From positions 1,736,001 to 1,800,000 of the forward strand of contig LR134135.1 in assembly GCA_900635465.1 (NCBI GenBank): DNA of 64,000 nucleotides, read 5' to 3'. Below, in pieces: positions 32,915 through 45,118 of this stretch. The DNA is from Lelliottia amnigena. Its GTDB lineage: Bacteria; Pseudomonadota; Gammaproteobacteria; Enterobacterales; Enterobacteriaceae. The position numbers and the translations under genes were made by a program. Positions within the stretch are counted from its first letter, which is position 1. Each line of letters begins with the position of its first letter. Below the pieces are notes generated by a model. That model was given only the letters and a program-made list of their open reading frames with translations, had not been told where the DNA came from and did not search any database.

Positions 32915-32940
32915 TTGTTCGCCTATGTTTCGTTTATTAA

Positions 32941-33162
<222 letters not shown>

Positions 33163-33193
33163 GTCGTTAACGTTTTTTTAACTTTTTAATTAG

Positions 33194-33571
<378 letters not shown>

Positions 33572-33581
33572 GCCAGTTGAA

Positions 33582-33606
33582 AGAGGGGGCTTTGCTCCCT
33601 CTTTTG
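33582..33606 (+). terminator. Rho-independent terminator of rplT
   Basis: AGAGGGGGC-TTT-GCTCCCTCTTTTG, ten bases after the rplT stop. In E. coli, some transcripts read through into pheST here. Confidence 0.85.
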
Positions 33607-33694
33607 TTTCACAAGGCTATCAAATAATTGACAATTCTCCGTCTAGCCTTTTCAATAAGGCCTTACGGCATGTACCACACAAGGTAACGCAAGC

Positions 33695-33739
33695 ATGAAT
33701 GCTGCTATTTTCCGCTTCTTCTTTTACTTTAGCACCTGA
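33695..33739 (+). CDS. pheM: Phenylalanyl-tRNA synthetase operon leader peptide PheM
   Basis: This 14-residue leader peptide, [14 protein letters not shown], contains five phenylalanines and one tyrosine. Ribosome stalling on Phe codons when charged tRNA-Phe is short favours the antiterminator and lets polymerase pass the attenuator at 33786-33811. The sequence is the same type as in E. coli. Confidence 0.95.
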
Positions 33740-33760
33740 TTTCAGGAGGCTTGCGCGTGA

Positions 33761-34837
<1,077 letters not shown>

Positions 34838-34852
34838 GGGCAGGACAGAACA

Positions 34853-37240
34853 ATGAAATTCAGTGAACTGTGGTTACGCGAATGGGTAAACACGACGCTC
34901 GACAGTGAAGCACTTTCTAACCAGATCACTATGGCCGGTCTGGAAGTCGATGGCGTGGAACCCGTTTCCGGCGCATTTAACGGCGTGGTTGTGGGTGAAG
35001 TGGTCGAGTGCGGCCAGCACCCGAATGCTGACAAGCTGCGCGTCACAAAGGTTAACGTCGGTGGCGAACGCCTGTTGGATATCGTCTGCGGTGCGCCAAA
35101 TTGCCGTCAAGGGCTGAAAGTGGCCGTAGCCACTGTGGGCGCGGTTCTGCCGGGCGATTTCAAAATCAAAGCCGCCAAACTGCGTGGCGAGCCATCAGAG
35201 GGGATGCTGTGCTCCTTCTCTGAACTCGGGATTTCCGACGACCATAACGGCATCATCGAACTTCCTGTCGATGCACCGATTGGCACCGATATTCGCGAGT
35301 ACCTCAAGCTTGATGACAACACGATTGAAATCAGCGTCACCCCGAACCGTGCCGACTGCTTAGGTATTATCGGCGTGGCCCGCGATGTGGCCGTGATAAA
35401 TCAAACCGAGCTGAACACGCCAGAGATTGCGCCTGTAGCGGCAACCATTGCCGACACGCTGCCGATTCAGGTTGAGGCCGCTGATGCGTGTCCGCGTTAC
35501 CTGGGCCGCGTAGTGAAAGGCATCAACGTTAAAGCGCCTACACCGCTGTGGATGAAAGAGAAGCTGCGTCGCTGTGGCATCCGTTCAATCGACGCGGTTG
35601 TTGACGTCACCAACTTCGTGCTGCTCGAACTGGGCCAGCCGATGCATGCTTTCGATAAAGATCGTATCGAAGGCGGGATTGTGGTGCGTATGGCGGAAGA
35701 GGGGGAAACTCTGGTTCTGCTCGACGGTAGCGAAGCGAAGCTCAGCGCAGACACTCTGGTTATTGCCGATCACAACAAAGCGCTGGCAATGGGCGGCATC
35801 TTTGGTGGTGAACATTCGGGCGTAAATGACGAAACCCAGAATGTGCTGCTGGAATGCGCATTCTTCAGCCCGCTGTCTATCACCGGTCGCGCGCGTCGTC
35901 ATGGTTTGCATACCGATGCCTCTCACCGTTATGAACGCGGTGTTGATCCGGCTCTGCAGTACAAAGCGATGGAGCGTGCAACGCGCCTGCTGATCGACAT
36001 CTGCGGCGGTGAAGCAGGTCCGGTCATCGATGTGACCAACGAAGCAATGCTGCCAAAATGCGCAACCATCACGCTGCGTCGCAGTAAACTGGATCGCCTG
36101 ATTGGTCATCATATTGCCGATGCGCAGGTCAGCGACATTCTGCGTCGCCTGGGCTGTGACGTCACAGAAGGTCAGGATCAGTGGCAGGCCATTGCGCCGA
36201 GCTGGCGTTTCGATATTTCAATCGAAGAAGATCTGGTAGAAGAAGTGGCGCGTGTATACGGCTACAACAATATTCCCGATGAGCCAGTGCAAGCAGGTTT
36301 GATCATGGGGACTCACCGAGAAGCCGATCTGTCGTTGAAGCGTGTGAAAACCATGCTTAACGACAAAGGCTATCAGGAAGTGATTACCTATAGCTTCGTT
36401 GATCCCAAACTGCAGCAGCTGGTGCATCCGGGTCATGAAGCCCTGATTCTGCCAAATCCGATCTCCAGCGAAATGTCTGCGATGCGACTTTCCCTGTTGA
36501 CCGGTCTGCTCGGTACTATCGTTTATAATCAGAACCGTCAGCAGAGCCGTGTCCGTATCTTCGAAACCGGTCTGCGTTTTGTTCCTGATACGCAGGCTAA
36601 TCTCGGGATTCGCCAGGATCTGATGCTGGCAGGTGCTATCTGCGGCAATCGCTACGAAGAGCATTGGGATCTGACGAAAAACAGCGTTGATTTTTACGAT
36701 GTGAAAGGCGATCTGGAGTCCGTTCTCGATCTGACCGGTAAATTATCTGAAATTGAATTCCGTGCTGAAGCCTGCCAGGGCTTGCATCCGGGCCAAAGTG
36801 CTGCCATTTATTTACAAGGTGAACGCATTGGTTTCATTGGTGTTGTTCACCCTGAGCTGGAACGCAAACTGGATCTGAACGGCCGCACTATGGTGTTCGA
36901 GCTGGAGTGGAACAAGGTCGCAGACCGCGTCATTCCTCAGGCTCAGGACGTTTCTCGCTTCCCGGCGAACCGTCGTGATATCGCCGTTGTGGTGGCTGAA
37001 AACGTGCCCGCAGCAGATATTTTGGCCGAATGTAAGAAAGTTGGCGTAAATCAGGTAGTTGGCGTAAACTTATTTGACGTGTACCGCGGCAAGGGCGTAG
37101 CAGAAGGTTTTAAGAGCCTCGCTATTAGCCTTATCCTTCAGGATACCAGCCGTACACTCGAAGAAGAGGAGATTGCCGCTACCGTCGCCAAATGTGTAGA
37201 GGCATTAAAAGAGCGATTCCAGGCATCATTGAGGGATTGA
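34853..37240 (+). CDS. pheT: Phenylalanyl-tRNA synthetase beta subunit
   Basis: This 795-residue subunit has an N-terminal OB-fold/tRNA-binding domain ([19 protein letters not shown]), B3/B4 editing domain ([20 protein letters not shown]), B5 helix-turn-helix, catalytic-like core and C-terminal FDX-ACB domain ([14 protein letters not shown] region, read here as [15 protein letters not shown]). It is 15 bp behind pheS and 4 bp before ihfA. Intact over almost 2.4 kb, in contrast to the many indels elsewhere. Confidence 0.97.
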   Translation: MKFSELWLREWVNTTLDSEALSNQITMAGLEVDGVEPVSGAFNGVVVGEVVECGQHPNADKLRVTKVNVGGERLLDIVCGAPNCRQGLKVAVATVGAVLPGDFKIKAAKLRGEPSEGMLCSFSELGISDDHNGIIELPVDAPIGTDIREYLKLDDNTIEISVTPNRADCLGIIGVARDVAVINQTELNTPEIAPVAATIADTLPIQVEAADACPRYLGRVVKGINVKAPTPLWMKEKLRRCGIRSIDAVVDVTNFVLLELGQPMHAFDKDRIEGGIVVRMAEEGETLVLLDGSEAKLSADTLVIADHNKALAMGGIFGGEHSGVNDETQNVLLECAFFSPLSITGRARRHGLHTDASHRYERGVDPALQYKAMERATRLLIDICGGEAGPVIDVTNEAMLPKCATITLRRSKLDRLIGHHIADAQVSDILRRLGCDVTEGQDQWQAIAPSWRFDISIEEDLVEEVARVYGYNNIPDEPVQAGLIMGTHREADLSLKRVKTMLNDKGYQEVITYSFVDPKLQQLVHPGHEALILPNPISSEMSAMRLSLLTGLLGTIVYNQNRQQSRVRIFETGLRFVPDTQANLGIRQDLMLAGAICGNRYEEHWDLTKNSVDFYDVKGDLESVLDLTGKLSEIEFRAEACQGLHPGQSAAIYLQGERIGFIGVVHPELERKLDLNGRTMVFELEWNKVADRVIPQAQDVSRFPANRRDIAVVVAENVPAADILAECKKVGVNQVVGVNLFDVYRGKGVAEGFKSLAISLILQDTSRTLEEEEIAATVAKCVEALKERFQASLRD

Positions 37241-37244
37241 ACCT

Positions 37245-37544
37245 ATGGCGCTTACAAAAGCTGAAATGTCAGAATATCTGTTTGATAAGCTTGGGCTTAG
37301 CAAACGGGATGCCAAAGAACTGGTAGAGCTGTTTTTCGAAGAGATCCGTCGTGCTCTGGAAAACGGTGAGCAGGTTAAACTGTCCGGTTTCGGCAATTTT
37401 GATTTGCGAGACAAAAACCAACGTCCGGGCCGTAACCCGAAGACGGGGGAAGATATTCCCATTACAGCCCGCCGCGTGGTGACCTTCAGACCCGGACAGA
37501 AGTTAAAAAGCCGTGTCGAAAACGCAACGCCTAAAGCAGAGTAA
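37245..37544 (+). CDS. ihfA: Integration host factor alpha subunit
   Basis: This 99-residue DNA-bending protein of the HU/IHF family starts [20 protein letters not shown]. The DNA-binding arm is in [20 protein letters not shown], with the intercalating proline in RPGRNP. It forms a heterodimer with IhfB and acts in recombination, replication and sigma-54 transcription. It is the last gene of the cluster and probably has its own promoter inside pheT, as in E. coli. A terminator follows. Confidence 0.98.
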   Translation: MALTKAEMSEYLFDKLGLSKRDAKELVELFFEEIRRALENGEQVKLSGFGNFDLRDKNQRPGRNPKTGEDIPITARRVVTFRPGQKLKSRVENATPKAE

Positions 37545-37555
37545 TTGAACTACCT

Positions 37556-37582
37556 AAAAAGGCCGCTGATGCGGCCTTTTTT
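37556..37582 (+). terminator. Rho-independent terminator of ihfA
   Basis: AAAAAGGCCGC-TGAT-GCGGCCTTTTTTC, about 12 bases after the ihfA stop. Confidence 0.9.
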
Positions 37583-37643
37583 CTTTGCTCTCCCGCGTAC
37601 CCGCCGTAAAATCAATGACATCTCCCACATGAAAACAATACCC

Positions 37644-38624
37644 ATGCATGATTATGCCTCTCGTCAACATCGCTCCGATCTGCGCGGGTTACTCGTGCTC
37701 CTGGCATTACTCGTCGTGGCTATGACGGTCAGCCTTTGTGCGGGCGACCAGTGGATTGGGCCAGAAAACTGGATGAGCGAGCAGGGCCAACTTTTTGTCT
37801 GGCAAATTCGTTTGCCGCGCACAGTGGCGGTGATACTGGTAGGTGCCGCGCTGGCCTTGTGCGGGACGATGATGCAGGCTTTGTTTGAGAACCCACTGGC
37901 AGAGCCGGGATTGCTTGGGGTCTCGAATGGCGCAGGCGTCGGGCTTATCGCGGCAGTGATGCTTGGCGCAGGGGCGCTGTCAGGCTGGATCGTCAGCATC
38001 AGCGCTATCGCCGGGGCATTGCTGATCACGGTGATTTTGCTTCGTTTTGCCAGACGAAATCTGTCGACCAGCCGATTGTTACTGGCCGGCGTCGCGCTGG
38101 GGATTATTTGTAGCGCCCTGATGACATGGGCGGTGTATTTCTCAACATCGTTTGATCTGCGCCAACTGATGTACTGGATGATGGGAGGGTTTGGTGGCGT
38201 AGACTGGCGTCAGGGCTGGTTAATGCTGCTGCTGTTGCCCATTATTGTCTGGGCATCATGTCAGTCAGCGCCATTGAACATGCTGGCCTTAGGCGAAACC
38301 TCGGCCCGTCAACTGGGCCTGTCGATCGACTTATGGCGCAAAATACTGGTCATCGCACTCGGCTGGATGGTCGGCGTAAGCGTTGCCCTGGCGGGGGCGA
38401 TTGGATTTATCGGCCTTGTCATCCCGCATATGCTGCGCCTCGGCGGAATGACCGACCACCGTACATTATTACCCGCATCCGCTGTTGCCGGTGCCGCAAC
38501 GCTGCTCATCGCCGACATTATTGCCCGTCTTGCACTGACCGCAGCGGAGTTGCCCATCGGCGTCGTGACGGCGACGCTGGGCGCACCTGTATTTATCTGG
38601 CTACTCTTAAAGGCCGGGCGCTAA
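37644..38624 (+). CDS. btuC: Vitamin B12 ABC transporter permease BtuC
   Basis: This 326-residue FecCD-family permease has about ten membrane segments and pairs with BtuD to import cobalamin delivered by BtuF. Conserved stretches are [39 protein letters not shown] and the L-loop region [18 protein letters not shown]. It ends [12 protein letters not shown]. The ATG at 37644 reproduces the E. coli spacing to [12 protein letters not shown] 37629, five codons earlier, is the alternative. In E. coli btuE follows directly; here a 13.5-kb island intervenes. Confidence 0.95.
   Translation: MHDYASRQHRSDLRGLLVLLALLVVAMTVSLCAGDQWIGPENWMSEQGQLFVWQIRLPRTVAVILVGAALALCGTMMQALFENPLAEPGLLGVSNGAGVGLIAAVMLGAGALSGWIVSISAIAGALLITVILLRFARRNLSTSRLLLAGVALGIICSALMTWAVYFSTSFDLRQLMYWMMGGFGGVDWRQGWLMLLLLPIIVWASCQSAPLNMLALGETSARQLGLSIDLWRKILVIALGWMVGVSVALAGAIGFIGLVIPHMLRLGGMTDHRTLLPASAVAGAATLLIADIIARLALTAAELPIGVVTATLGAPVFIWLLLKAGR
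38592..38620 (+). repeat. Left 29-bp direct repeat bounding the btuC/btuE island
   Basis: The last codons of btuC ([10 protein letters not shown]) form one copy. The other copy is at 52115-52143 in the same orientation, 26 of 29 bases identical. The differences are G/T, C/A and G/A. Confidence 0.85.
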
Positions 38625-38922
38625 ACCCTCGGTGCATTTTCATGCACCATCTTAAGGGTGCGAAGCCAGTATTCGGCCGTGTACAGCTGTATAATTTAAA
38701 AGGTTTTTTATCGGGAGGTGTGCTAATTTTGATTCCAGATAAAAACAATCTAGGTCATAAAATGCGTATGTCAGTCCCTGCTACCACGACACGTGCAACC
38801 ACCGCTTTCTGCGGCGGCGTGAGCGTATCTGTGACCGGCACCTGACAAAACAGCGCTACGCTCCCCGCCAAACCGGACGGGGACCTGTTCTCCGTTCATG
38901 ATAATTTGAATGGAGAAATTTG
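38625..38922. other. Left end of the island, no gene seen
   Basis: About 300 bases after btuC contain no convincing gene. A TCCCCG/CGGGGA hairpin lies at 38862-38883 and a short CCGCTTTCTGCGG hairpin near 38808. Base composition and codon patterns change abruptly after the btuC stop. Confidence 0.5.
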
Positions 38923-39462
38923 ATGTCATTACCTGAAAGCGCACTGTTAATCATTGATATGCAGGAAGGTCTTTTCCGCGGCCCGGCCTCTCCACATTCA
39001 GCAGAAGCCGTTCTGTCTAATGTTTGCGAGCTGATTGCTAAAGCGAGGCAGGCTCATGTGCCCGTATTTTTTGCCCGCCACACCGGACCTGATGATTCCC
39101 CATTCTCCGAGCAAAGTCCGTTAACACAACTCCTGTCTGAACTAAACGTGAACGCTCAGCGGGATATCGTGTTTATTAAAAAGTATCCCAATTGTTTTCG
39201 GGATACCGACCTGCGGCATCAACTTATCAAACGCGGTATAACGCAACTGGTTATTGCCGGGATGAAAACTGAGTTTTGTGTGGACTCCACCTGCCGCGCA
39301 GCACCGGAACTGGGATTCAGAACCGTACTGATTTCTGATGCGCATACAACGATGGATAATGGACACTTGTCAGCAAAAGAGATCATAGGTCATCACAATA
39401 TGACGCTGGCGGGTCCGTTTGTGACGCTGTCAACTGCCGCTGGCTGGCGCTTTGATTCTTAG
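38923..39462 (+). CDS. Isochorismatase-family cysteine hydrolase
   Basis: This 179-residue protein of the isochorismatase/nicotinamidase fold carries the catalytic Asp in LLIIDMQEGLF and the Cys nucleophile in TEFCVDSTCRAA. It also has the family segment GMKTEFCVDS with the preceding cis-peptide region LVIAG. A candidate lysine lies in VFIKKYPNCF. Such enzymes act on nicotinamide, carbamoyl compounds, ureidoacrylate or isochorismate; the substrate cannot be told from the sequence. The ATG at 38923 has TGGAGAAA upstream. It is the first gene of the island and stands alone. Confidence 0.85.
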   Translation: MSLPESALLIIDMQEGLFRGPASPHSAEAVLSNVCELIAKARQAHVPVFFARHTGPDDSPFSEQSPLTQLLSELNVNAQRDIVFIKKYPNCFRDTDLRHQLIKRGITQLVIAGMKTEFCVDSTCRAAPELGFRTVLISDAHTTMDNGHLSAKEIIGHHNMTLAGPFVTLSTAAGWRFDS

Positions 39463-39810
39463 AAATGAGCTCGAAATGAGCGCCGTATGCAGGGCGGCTC
39501 GTAAAGCCAATTTCCGCTTCTGGCACGGAGCAGACTGCGACAGAATACAGTCTGCTCTGAGTGAGGAGCGGAAGTTCGCAAGGGGTATCACAACGGGGTA
39601 CGATTCATACCACGATGTATTAATTAACGGGCTCAGGCCGCTGTCCCTTAAGCACGAGGGCCAGACGATACGGTAAAAAGGGGAGGGGGAGTCGCGTTGA
39701 GATAAATCGTGTCTTAACGGATTGTTAGACTGTTTTGTTGTGTTTAAGAAGACAGGTTGCCTTCATCTGTGCAACTATTCCTCGTAAATATTTATGAGGG
39801 TTCTGCGGTT
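39463..39810. other. Intergenic segment with a complex inverted repeat
   Basis: This 348-bp gap before the AraC-type gene contains an inner perfect 10-bp inverted repeat (GAGCAGACTG at 39528, its complement ending 39557). An outer arm pair surrounds it (TTTCCGCT near 39511 and AGCGGAAG near 39566). A short open frame of about 70 codons crosses it but has no ribosome binding site or recognisable domain. A related element appears near 45141-45210. Confidence 0.55.
39508..39575 (+). repeat. Dispersed stem-loop repeat, copy A
   Basis: Nested inverted repeats carry the pattern TTCTGGCAC ... GTCTGC ... TGAG-N4-AGCGGAAGT. The pattern recurs on the other strand at about 45141-45210. It resembles a short intergenic repeat or MITE-like sequence rather than a gene. 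Confidence 0.5.
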
Positions 39811-40848
39811 ATGTTTTCTGTTCCCTTTCCTGTTATTACTCTGTTTGCGCTATTGGTTTTAATCGTCATGGCGCTATTCCCCGAAAAAAATCGCCACAGT
39901 GGGACGCTGCGTTTTCTCATCGCCTGCACCGTCCTGCTAACGCTAGGTACGCTGCGCTGGGAATACGATTCAGCCCATGCTCAGGAATATTCAATCCGTC
40001 TTAGCAATACTTCTGCCCCCGCTCGCATGGCACAGTTTTATCACGATGACAGATGCTAATATGCAGCGTCGCGCATTATTGCTCACTTTACCCCCAGCCA
40101 TTGCATTAGTTACCCGGATGTTTTGGCCGGTTGCGACGGATTTCATCCTCTTCATCCTGTTTACAGGATACGGATGTGGCCTCATTCGTCTTGCATGGCA
40201 GGGAGAGCGTAGCTTCACGCTGAGTCGACTGGCAGAGTCAACACATACTGTAAAAATGGCATTTTTCGCAGGCTGCTTTCTGTGTCTATCTGCACTGACA
40301 GACCTTGCGGTTACGCTTGACTTCAGCATCAGCGGTGGGAAACAAGCCCCGGATATGGTTGTCATTTTCCAGATGATACTGCTTCCTCTCATCGCCGCGG
40401 CCATTGTCAGTGCGGGACGGACAACGGTATCAGGAAATGATCACCGTGAAGAAACGCCTCCCGAGTGTGTTGTGGTGCCCGCGGGAGAGTTTGAGGGGAT
40501 TTATCGCAGACTCGAGAATCACGTTCGTGAACACAAATTTATCTTAATCCCGACCTCACACTGAGTATCCTGGCCAGAAAAACCGGCATACCAGCTCGAC
40601 ACCTTTCAGGTGCAGTGAATTCAGTGAGTCAGTGCAATGTATCGCAGTGGATCAATGGCTTCAGAATTGACCGGGCAAAGGAACTGCTGTCAAACACCCC
40701 GTTGCCCGTGACGGATATCATGCTGGAGTCTGGATTCACCACCAAATCCAATTTTAACCGTGAGTTTCTGCGAATTTCCGGCGTGTCACCTACCTTGTTC
40801 CGGCAGAAGATGCAGGGTAATCAAGCGAGGAATTCAGAAATGCACTGA
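39811..40848 (+). pseudogene. Membrane-anchored AraC-family regulator, two frameshifts
   Basis: Three frames form one protein. The N-terminal half is hydrophobic, with several membrane segments (MFSVPFPVITLFALLVLIVM, QSVLAILLPPLAWHSFITM, FILFILFTGYGCGLIRLAW). The C-terminal AraC domain reads YLNPDLTLSILARKTGIPAR, VSQWINGFRIDRAKELL, PVTDIMLESGFTTKSNFNRE and GVSPTLFR. The frame is lost near 39967 (one extra base) and near 40537 (one base missing in an A-run). Correcting both gives about 345 residues. Regulators of this membrane type are poorly studied. Whether it is a real pseudogene depends on the two indels. Confidence 0.75.
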
Positions 40849-41846
40849 TTTTACGAATCAGGCGTTGATGAATAGCCACTCGCTTTGCTCGGGGGCCATC
40901 CTGGCAAACAATATCGTCGCCAGGTGAGTCTTCGTTTAGCAGAATTTCAGCGCCAGGTTTACAAAGCTGCATGAAACTGAAATGTGTCGCGCCTTCAACC
41001 CTCTCGTATTGCCTCCAGTCGGGATTCATTTCGGCAGCAATGTATCCAGACTCCTGATCCGCGGGTAATTCTCCCGGTCCGTCCGCCTGTGCCGCTAAAA
41101 TCAGGACTGGAATGTTAATAGCATTCAGACTCTGAGGCGTAAAACCAGGGGCTAATCCTGTATCAAGAGAGACGACAGCCCGGATTCGTGCATCACGGTG
41201 ATTTGCGGATATTTTTTCCAGGGAAAGCGTGTCATTGATGCCAAGTTTTTCTATTAACCGGCAGTCGCCCCGTCTGGAATGGTTTTGACAATCACGGATG
41301 AACAAAGAAGGCTGAAATCGCGCACCCCGCTAGCGACATGACTGTCCACCCGCCAAGAGAATGCCCTAAAGCGGCAATACGGCCCTTGTCCGTTGCCCCG
41401 AACAGAGTAGGGGACGCTATGACGAAATCAATAACCCGAGAAATATCCTGCGGACGTCGCCACAACTTTTTAGCCTCTCTCGGATTCTGATCAAACGTCG
41501 TCGTGCCTGGATGATCCGGGGCGGCAACAATATACCCCTCTGCAGCCATCGCCGTAGCAATCCAGGAGAGATTCCGCCAGTTTCCGTGGTATCCGTGTGA
41601 AATAACCAGGAGAGGGTGAACGCCAGGCAATGGCGGCGCATCGGGGATCACCGTCACACCAACAAAAGCGGGATTACTGCCCACATCAACTGCTTTTCCC
41701 TCAGAAGCCGTTGGATACCACACAGCCACATTGAGATTGTCACGCGTCGGGTCTGATAACGTTATCTGACGAAAGCCTGGCGATGCCTGCACGTGTATCC
41801 CGTAAAGGAACACAGACAATAAACAAAAAACGCGTATGCACATCAT
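40790..41846 (-). CDS. Exported alpha/beta hydrolase (dienelactone/PAF-acetylhydrolase-like), frameshifted as given
   Basis: A signal peptide (MMCIRVFCLLSVFLYGIHVQA) is followed by an alpha/beta hydrolase. It shows VAVWYPT, oxyanion region LLVISHGYHGNWRNLSWIA, APDHPGTTTFD and the nucleophile serine in ALGHSLGGWTVM. The frame breaks after MSLAG near 41324, where one base is extra. It resumes as ARFQPSLFIRDCQNHSRRGD and carries the C-terminal histidine region VEGATHFSFMQLC. The corrected length is about 351 residues. Its 3' end overlaps the convergent AraC-type gene by 59 bp. The substrate is unknown. Confidence 0.75.
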
Positions 41847-42218
41847 AAATAATCCTGAAGAGGTGAATGGTGCAACGTGTATATATCAGGTTTGGTATTC
41901 GAGCGTCCTCGAACACGATTGAGGTCGTGAATTTGTTTTTTCGTCATTATTCGATGAGAACGCGCCGCGTAAAGACAGCGAGTCGCTGATGCATATTCTG
42001 GATGAGTAGAATACCGAAAGAGGAAAGGGATGCTGTACTTCGCGGACAAGACATACAGCAACACTGGCAGATGAAGCGTGAAATGCTCCCGCTCGCGGTA
42101 CCACACTATAGGCTGATCTTCTTAGGAGCGATGAGTGCTGCAGGATATCCTGGTCCTCGCTGTGCCAACAGAGGACCTTGTTAACTGAACTCGGTTTGAA
42201 GTTATCAAGAGAGGACCG
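41847..42218. other. Gap with possible gene remnants between the hydrolase and arsH
   Basis: Two coding-like stretches lie on the plus strand with a stop between them. One, from about 41879, reads VYIRFGIRASSNTIEVVNLF. The other, from 42002, reads MSRIPKEERDAVLRGQDIQQ. Neither is recognised, and both look truncated. The stretch may be a decayed gene interrupted when the ars block arrived. Confidence 0.4.
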
Positions 42219-42917
42219 CTATATTTTTTCCTGATTAACACGGGATGACAGTTCCTGATGGCTTTCCTTTCTTTCACTGTAGCGATCGGCCAGATAACCG
42301 CTTTGTCCCTTAAGCAGTAGCGTGATTTTAAACAGCTCCTCGGCGACATCGACGATACGATCATACCAGGGTGAGGGTTTCATTCGTCCATTCTCATCGA
42401 ATTCCTGCCAGGCTTTGGCCACTGAAGACTGATTAGGTATAGTGAACATCCGCATCCACCTACCCAGAATGCGCATCTGGTTCACGGCATTGAAGGACTG
42501 AGAGCCGCCACAGACCTGCATCACCGCAAGGGTTTTGCCCTGCGAAGGACGAACGGCACCTTCGCTTAAGGGTATCCAGTCTATCTGCGCCTTCATCACT
42601 GCGCTCATTGCCCCGTGCCGCTCAGGGGAGCTCCACACCATCCCGTCGCACCATCTGACCAGCTCGCGCAGCGCGATGACTTTTGGGTGCGTATCCGGAG
42701 CATCATCCGGCAGGGGTAAACCGGAAGGGTTAAAAAATTTCACCTCAGCTCCCATCGCCGTCAGCAGGCGACCCGCTTCTTCTGCTGCAAAACGACTGTA
42801 AGAACGCTCTCTTACCGAGCCATACAGAATCAGAATGCGCGGCGGTTCCTGTAAAGGCAGGCGTTCAGCAATTTGCCGATCAAAGCAATCCGTGTTCAGG
42901 GCAGGGAACTCTTCCAT
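42219..42917 (-). CDS. arsH: Arsenical resistance protein ArsH
   Basis: This 232-residue flavodoxin-like NADPH:FMN oxidoreductase family member detoxifies organoarsenicals by oxidising trivalent methylated or aromatic arsenicals. The FMN phosphate loop is [12 protein letters not shown]; further ArsH signatures are [20 protein letters not shown] and [20 protein letters not shown]. The start [15 protein letters not shown] (42917) is chosen over an upstream methionine because it begins the conserved N-terminus. It is divergent from arsR across the ArsR operator. Confidence 0.93.
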   Translation of the reverse strand: MEEFPALNTDCFDRQIAERLPLQEPPRILILYGSVRERSYSRFAAEEAGRLLTAMGAEVKFFNPSGLPLPDDAPDTHPKVIALRELVRWCDGMVWSSPERHGAMSAVMKAQIDWIPLSEGAVRPSQGKTLAVMQVCGGSQSFNAVNQMRILGRWMRMFTIPNQSSVAKAWQEFDENGRMKPSPWYDRIVDVAEELFKITLLLKGQSGYLADRYSERKESHQELSSRVNQEKI

Positions 42918-42955
42918 TTTTCTACTCCGGGCGGTTTTTATGATTTTTAAATTCA

Positions 42956-42979
42956 ATACATATGATATAGCATATGTAT
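42956..42979. promoter_or_regulatory. ArsR operator between arsH and arsR
   Basis: ATACATATG and CATATGTAT form a perfect 9-bp inverted repeat around a six-base centre. It lies in the 85-bp divergent promoter region, the expected place for ArsR to repress both directions. A weaker ACATATAAACATATAT version lies between arsR and arsB. Confidence 0.75.
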
Positions 42980-43002
42980 ATTCTAAAGGAATGGAGTGAT
43001 AA

Positions 43003-43323
43003 ATGCTAAAGCCTGTTCAGCTTTTTAAAATTCTGTCGGATGAAACCCGCCTCGCCATTATCATGCTTCTCCGTGAGTCCGGCGAACTGTGTGTGTGCGA
43101 TATCTGCGCGGCCACCTCCGAATCGCAGCCCAAGATTTCTCGCCACATGGCTATCCTGCGCGGGGCTGAACTGGTGCTGGACCGTCGGGAAGGCAAATGG
43201 GTCTATTATCGTCTGTCACCCCACATGCCGGCATGGGCGGCTGAGACGATTACGACGTCATGGCAGTGCCTGCGCGAAGATGTCCGTAAATGGCTGGAAA
43301 AATCTGCCTGTAGTTCCTGTTGA
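43003..43323 (+). CDS. arsR: Arsenite-responsive repressor ArsR
   Basis: This 106-residue winged-helix repressor of the SmtB/ArsR family has the As(III)-binding cysteines in [11 protein letters not shown] and the recognition helix in [18 protein letters not shown]. It releases the operator when arsenite or antimonite binds. It is divergent from arsH and the first gene of arsRBC. Confidence 0.96.
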   Translation: MLKPVQLFKILSDETRLAIIMLLRESGELCVCDICAATSESQPKISRHMAILRGAELVLDRREGKWVYYRLSPHMPAWAAETITTSWQCLREDVRKWLEKSACSSC

Positions 43324-43367
43324 CAGATTTAATCACATACATATAAACATATATATTGGAGTCTGAA

Positions 43368-44657
43368 ATGTTACTGGCAGGGAGTATCTTTTTACTGACG
43401 CTGGTTCTGGTCATTTGGCAGCCAGGAGGCCTCAATATTGGCTGGAGTGCAAGTATCGGGGCCTTACTGGCGCTGGGAACCGGGGTCATCCACATGGGTG
43501 ATATCCCCGTGGTCTGGAATATCGTCTGGAATGCGACAGCGGCATTCATTGCGGTGATCATCATCAGCCTGCTGCTCGATGAGTCCGGTTTCTTTGAATG
43601 GGCCGCGCTGCATATCGCCCACTGGGGTAACGGACGTGGACGCCTGCTGTTTACCTGGATAATTCTGCTCGGTGCCGCTGTTGCTGCGCTCTTTGCTAAC
43701 GACGGTGCAGCGCTGATCCTGACGCCAATTGTGATTGCGATGCTGCTGGCGCTGGGGTTCAGCCAGAGCACGACGCTGGCCTTTGTCATGGCTGCGGGAT
43801 TCATTGCCGATACCGCCAGTCTGCCGCTCATCGTCTCTAACCTGGTGAATATTGTCTCGGCGGATTTCTTTGGCCTGAGCTTTACGCGGTACGCCTCCGT
43901 GATGGTCCCCGTGAATCTGGCAGCCATTGCCGCCACGCTGCTCATGCTGCATCTCTTCTTCCGTCGGGATATTCCGGCGACATATGATGTTTCATTGCTG
44001 AAAGTGCCTGCCAGTGCGATTAAAGATCCGGCGACGTTCAGAGCCGGCTGGATTGTTCTGCTGCTCCTGCTGCTCGGGTTCTTTGTTCTGGAGCCGCTGG
44101 GGATCCCCGTCAGTGCGATAGCGGCAGCTGGCGCAGCCGTGCTGTTCGTGGTGGCAAAGAGAGGCCATGCCATTAATACCGGGAAAGTGCTGCGCGGTGC
44201 GCCCTGGCAGATCGTTATTTTCTCGCTGGGGATGTACCTGGTCGTCTACGGCCTGCGCAATGCCGGACTCACTGAGTCTCTTTCTGACGTGCTTAATAGG
44301 CTGGCAGAGAGAGGTCTATGGGCTGCCACGTTTGGCACCGGCTTCCTGACGGCGTTTATGTCGTCGGTGATGAACAACATGCCGACGGTGCTGATTGGCG
44401 CACTGTCGATTGACGGGAGTGCTGCGACCGGCATCGTCAAAGAGGGGATGATTTATGCCAATGTGATTGGTTGCGATTTAGGCCCAAAAATCACCCCGAT
44501 TGGCAGTCTGGCCACTCTGCTGTGGCTTCACGTGCTGGCTCAGAAAAACATGACCATCACCTGGGGATATTACTTCCGCACCGGGATTATCATGACCCTA
44601 CCCGTGCTGTTTGTCACACTGGCCGCGCTGACGTGGCGGCTCTCTGTCACTTTGTAA
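43368..44657 (+). CDS. arsB: Arsenite efflux pump ArsB
   Basis: This 429-residue, 12-segment membrane antiporter starts [18 protein letters not shown] and matches plasmid and chromosomal ArsB throughout. Conserved stretches are [40 protein letters not shown] and [20 protein letters not shown]. It exports As(III) and Sb(III) alone or with ArsA; no arsA is present, so it would work as a proton antiporter. The ATG at 43368 has TTGGAG upstream. Intact. Confidence 0.97.
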   Translation: MLLAGSIFLLTLVLVIWQPGGLNIGWSASIGALLALGTGVIHMGDIPVVWNIVWNATAAFIAVIIISLLLDESGFFEWAALHIAHWGNGRGRLLFTWIILLGAAVAALFANDGAALILTPIVIAMLLALGFSQSTTLAFVMAAGFIADTASLPLIVSNLVNIVSADFFGLSFTRYASVMVPVNLAAIAATLLMLHLFFRRDIPATYDVSLLKVPASAIKDPATFRAGWIVLLLLLLGFFVLEPLGIPVSAIAAAGAAVLFVVAKRGHAINTGKVLRGAPWQIVIFSLGMYLVVYGLRNAGLTESLSDVLNRLAERGLWAATFGTGFLTAFMSSVMNNMPTVLIGALSIDGSAATGIVKEGMIYANVIGCDLGPKITPIGSLATLLWLHVLAQKNMTITWGYYFRTGIIMTLPVLFVTLAALTWRLSVTL

Positions 44658-44669
44658 TGAGATACTGAT

Positions 44670-45095
44670 ATGAGCAATATTACTCTCTACCACAACCCGG
44701 CCTGCGGCACCTCGCGCAACACGCTGGAGATGATCCGTAACAGCGGTAACGAACCGACCATTATTTACTATCTCGATACGCCACCGACCCGCGACGAGCT
44801 GATTAAACTCATCTCAGATATGGGAATGACGGTGCGCGCGTTGTTGCGTAAGAACGTTGAACCTTATGAGCAGTTGGGTCTGGATGAAGATACATTTTCT
44901 GATGAACAGTTGATCGATTTTATGCTTAAGCATCCGATCCTGATTAATCGACCGATTGTAGTGACGCCGCTTGGTACGCGTCTTTGTCGCCCCTCAGAAA
45001 TTGTGCTGAATATTCTACCTGAAGGTCAGAAAGGCACGTTCACCAAAGAGGACGGTGAAAAAGTGATTGATGAAGACGGGAACCGGGTTAAGTAA
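44670..45095 (+). CDS. arsC: Glutaredoxin-dependent arsenate reductase ArsC
   Basis: This 141-residue thioredoxin-fold enzyme reduces arsenate to arsenite with glutathione and glutaredoxin. The active-site cysteine is Cys12 in YHNPACGTSRNTLEMI, and the arginine-rich oxyanion region is INRPIVVTPLGTRLCRP. It lies 12 bp after arsB, completing arsRBC, with a strong terminator following. Intact. Confidence 0.97.
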   Translation: MSNITLYHNPACGTSRNTLEMIRNSGNEPTIIYYLDTPPTRDELIKLISDMGMTVRALLRKNVEPYEQLGLDEDTFSDEQLIDFMLKHPILINRPIVVTPLGTRLCRPSEIVLNILPEGQKGTFTKEDGEKVIDEDGNRVK

Positions 45096-45118
45096 TCAGC
45101 CCATTTCGTATCATTATC

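Noticed and set aside
39452..39676. A 74-codon open frame after the isochorismatase-like gene
   Set aside because: It lies on a nested inverted repeat, lacks a ribosome binding site and resembles no protein family.
43250..44173. A 307-codon minus-strand open frame inside arsB
   Set aside because: Antisense to the conserved ArsB protein, Ala/Ser/Thr-rich and without a known domain.
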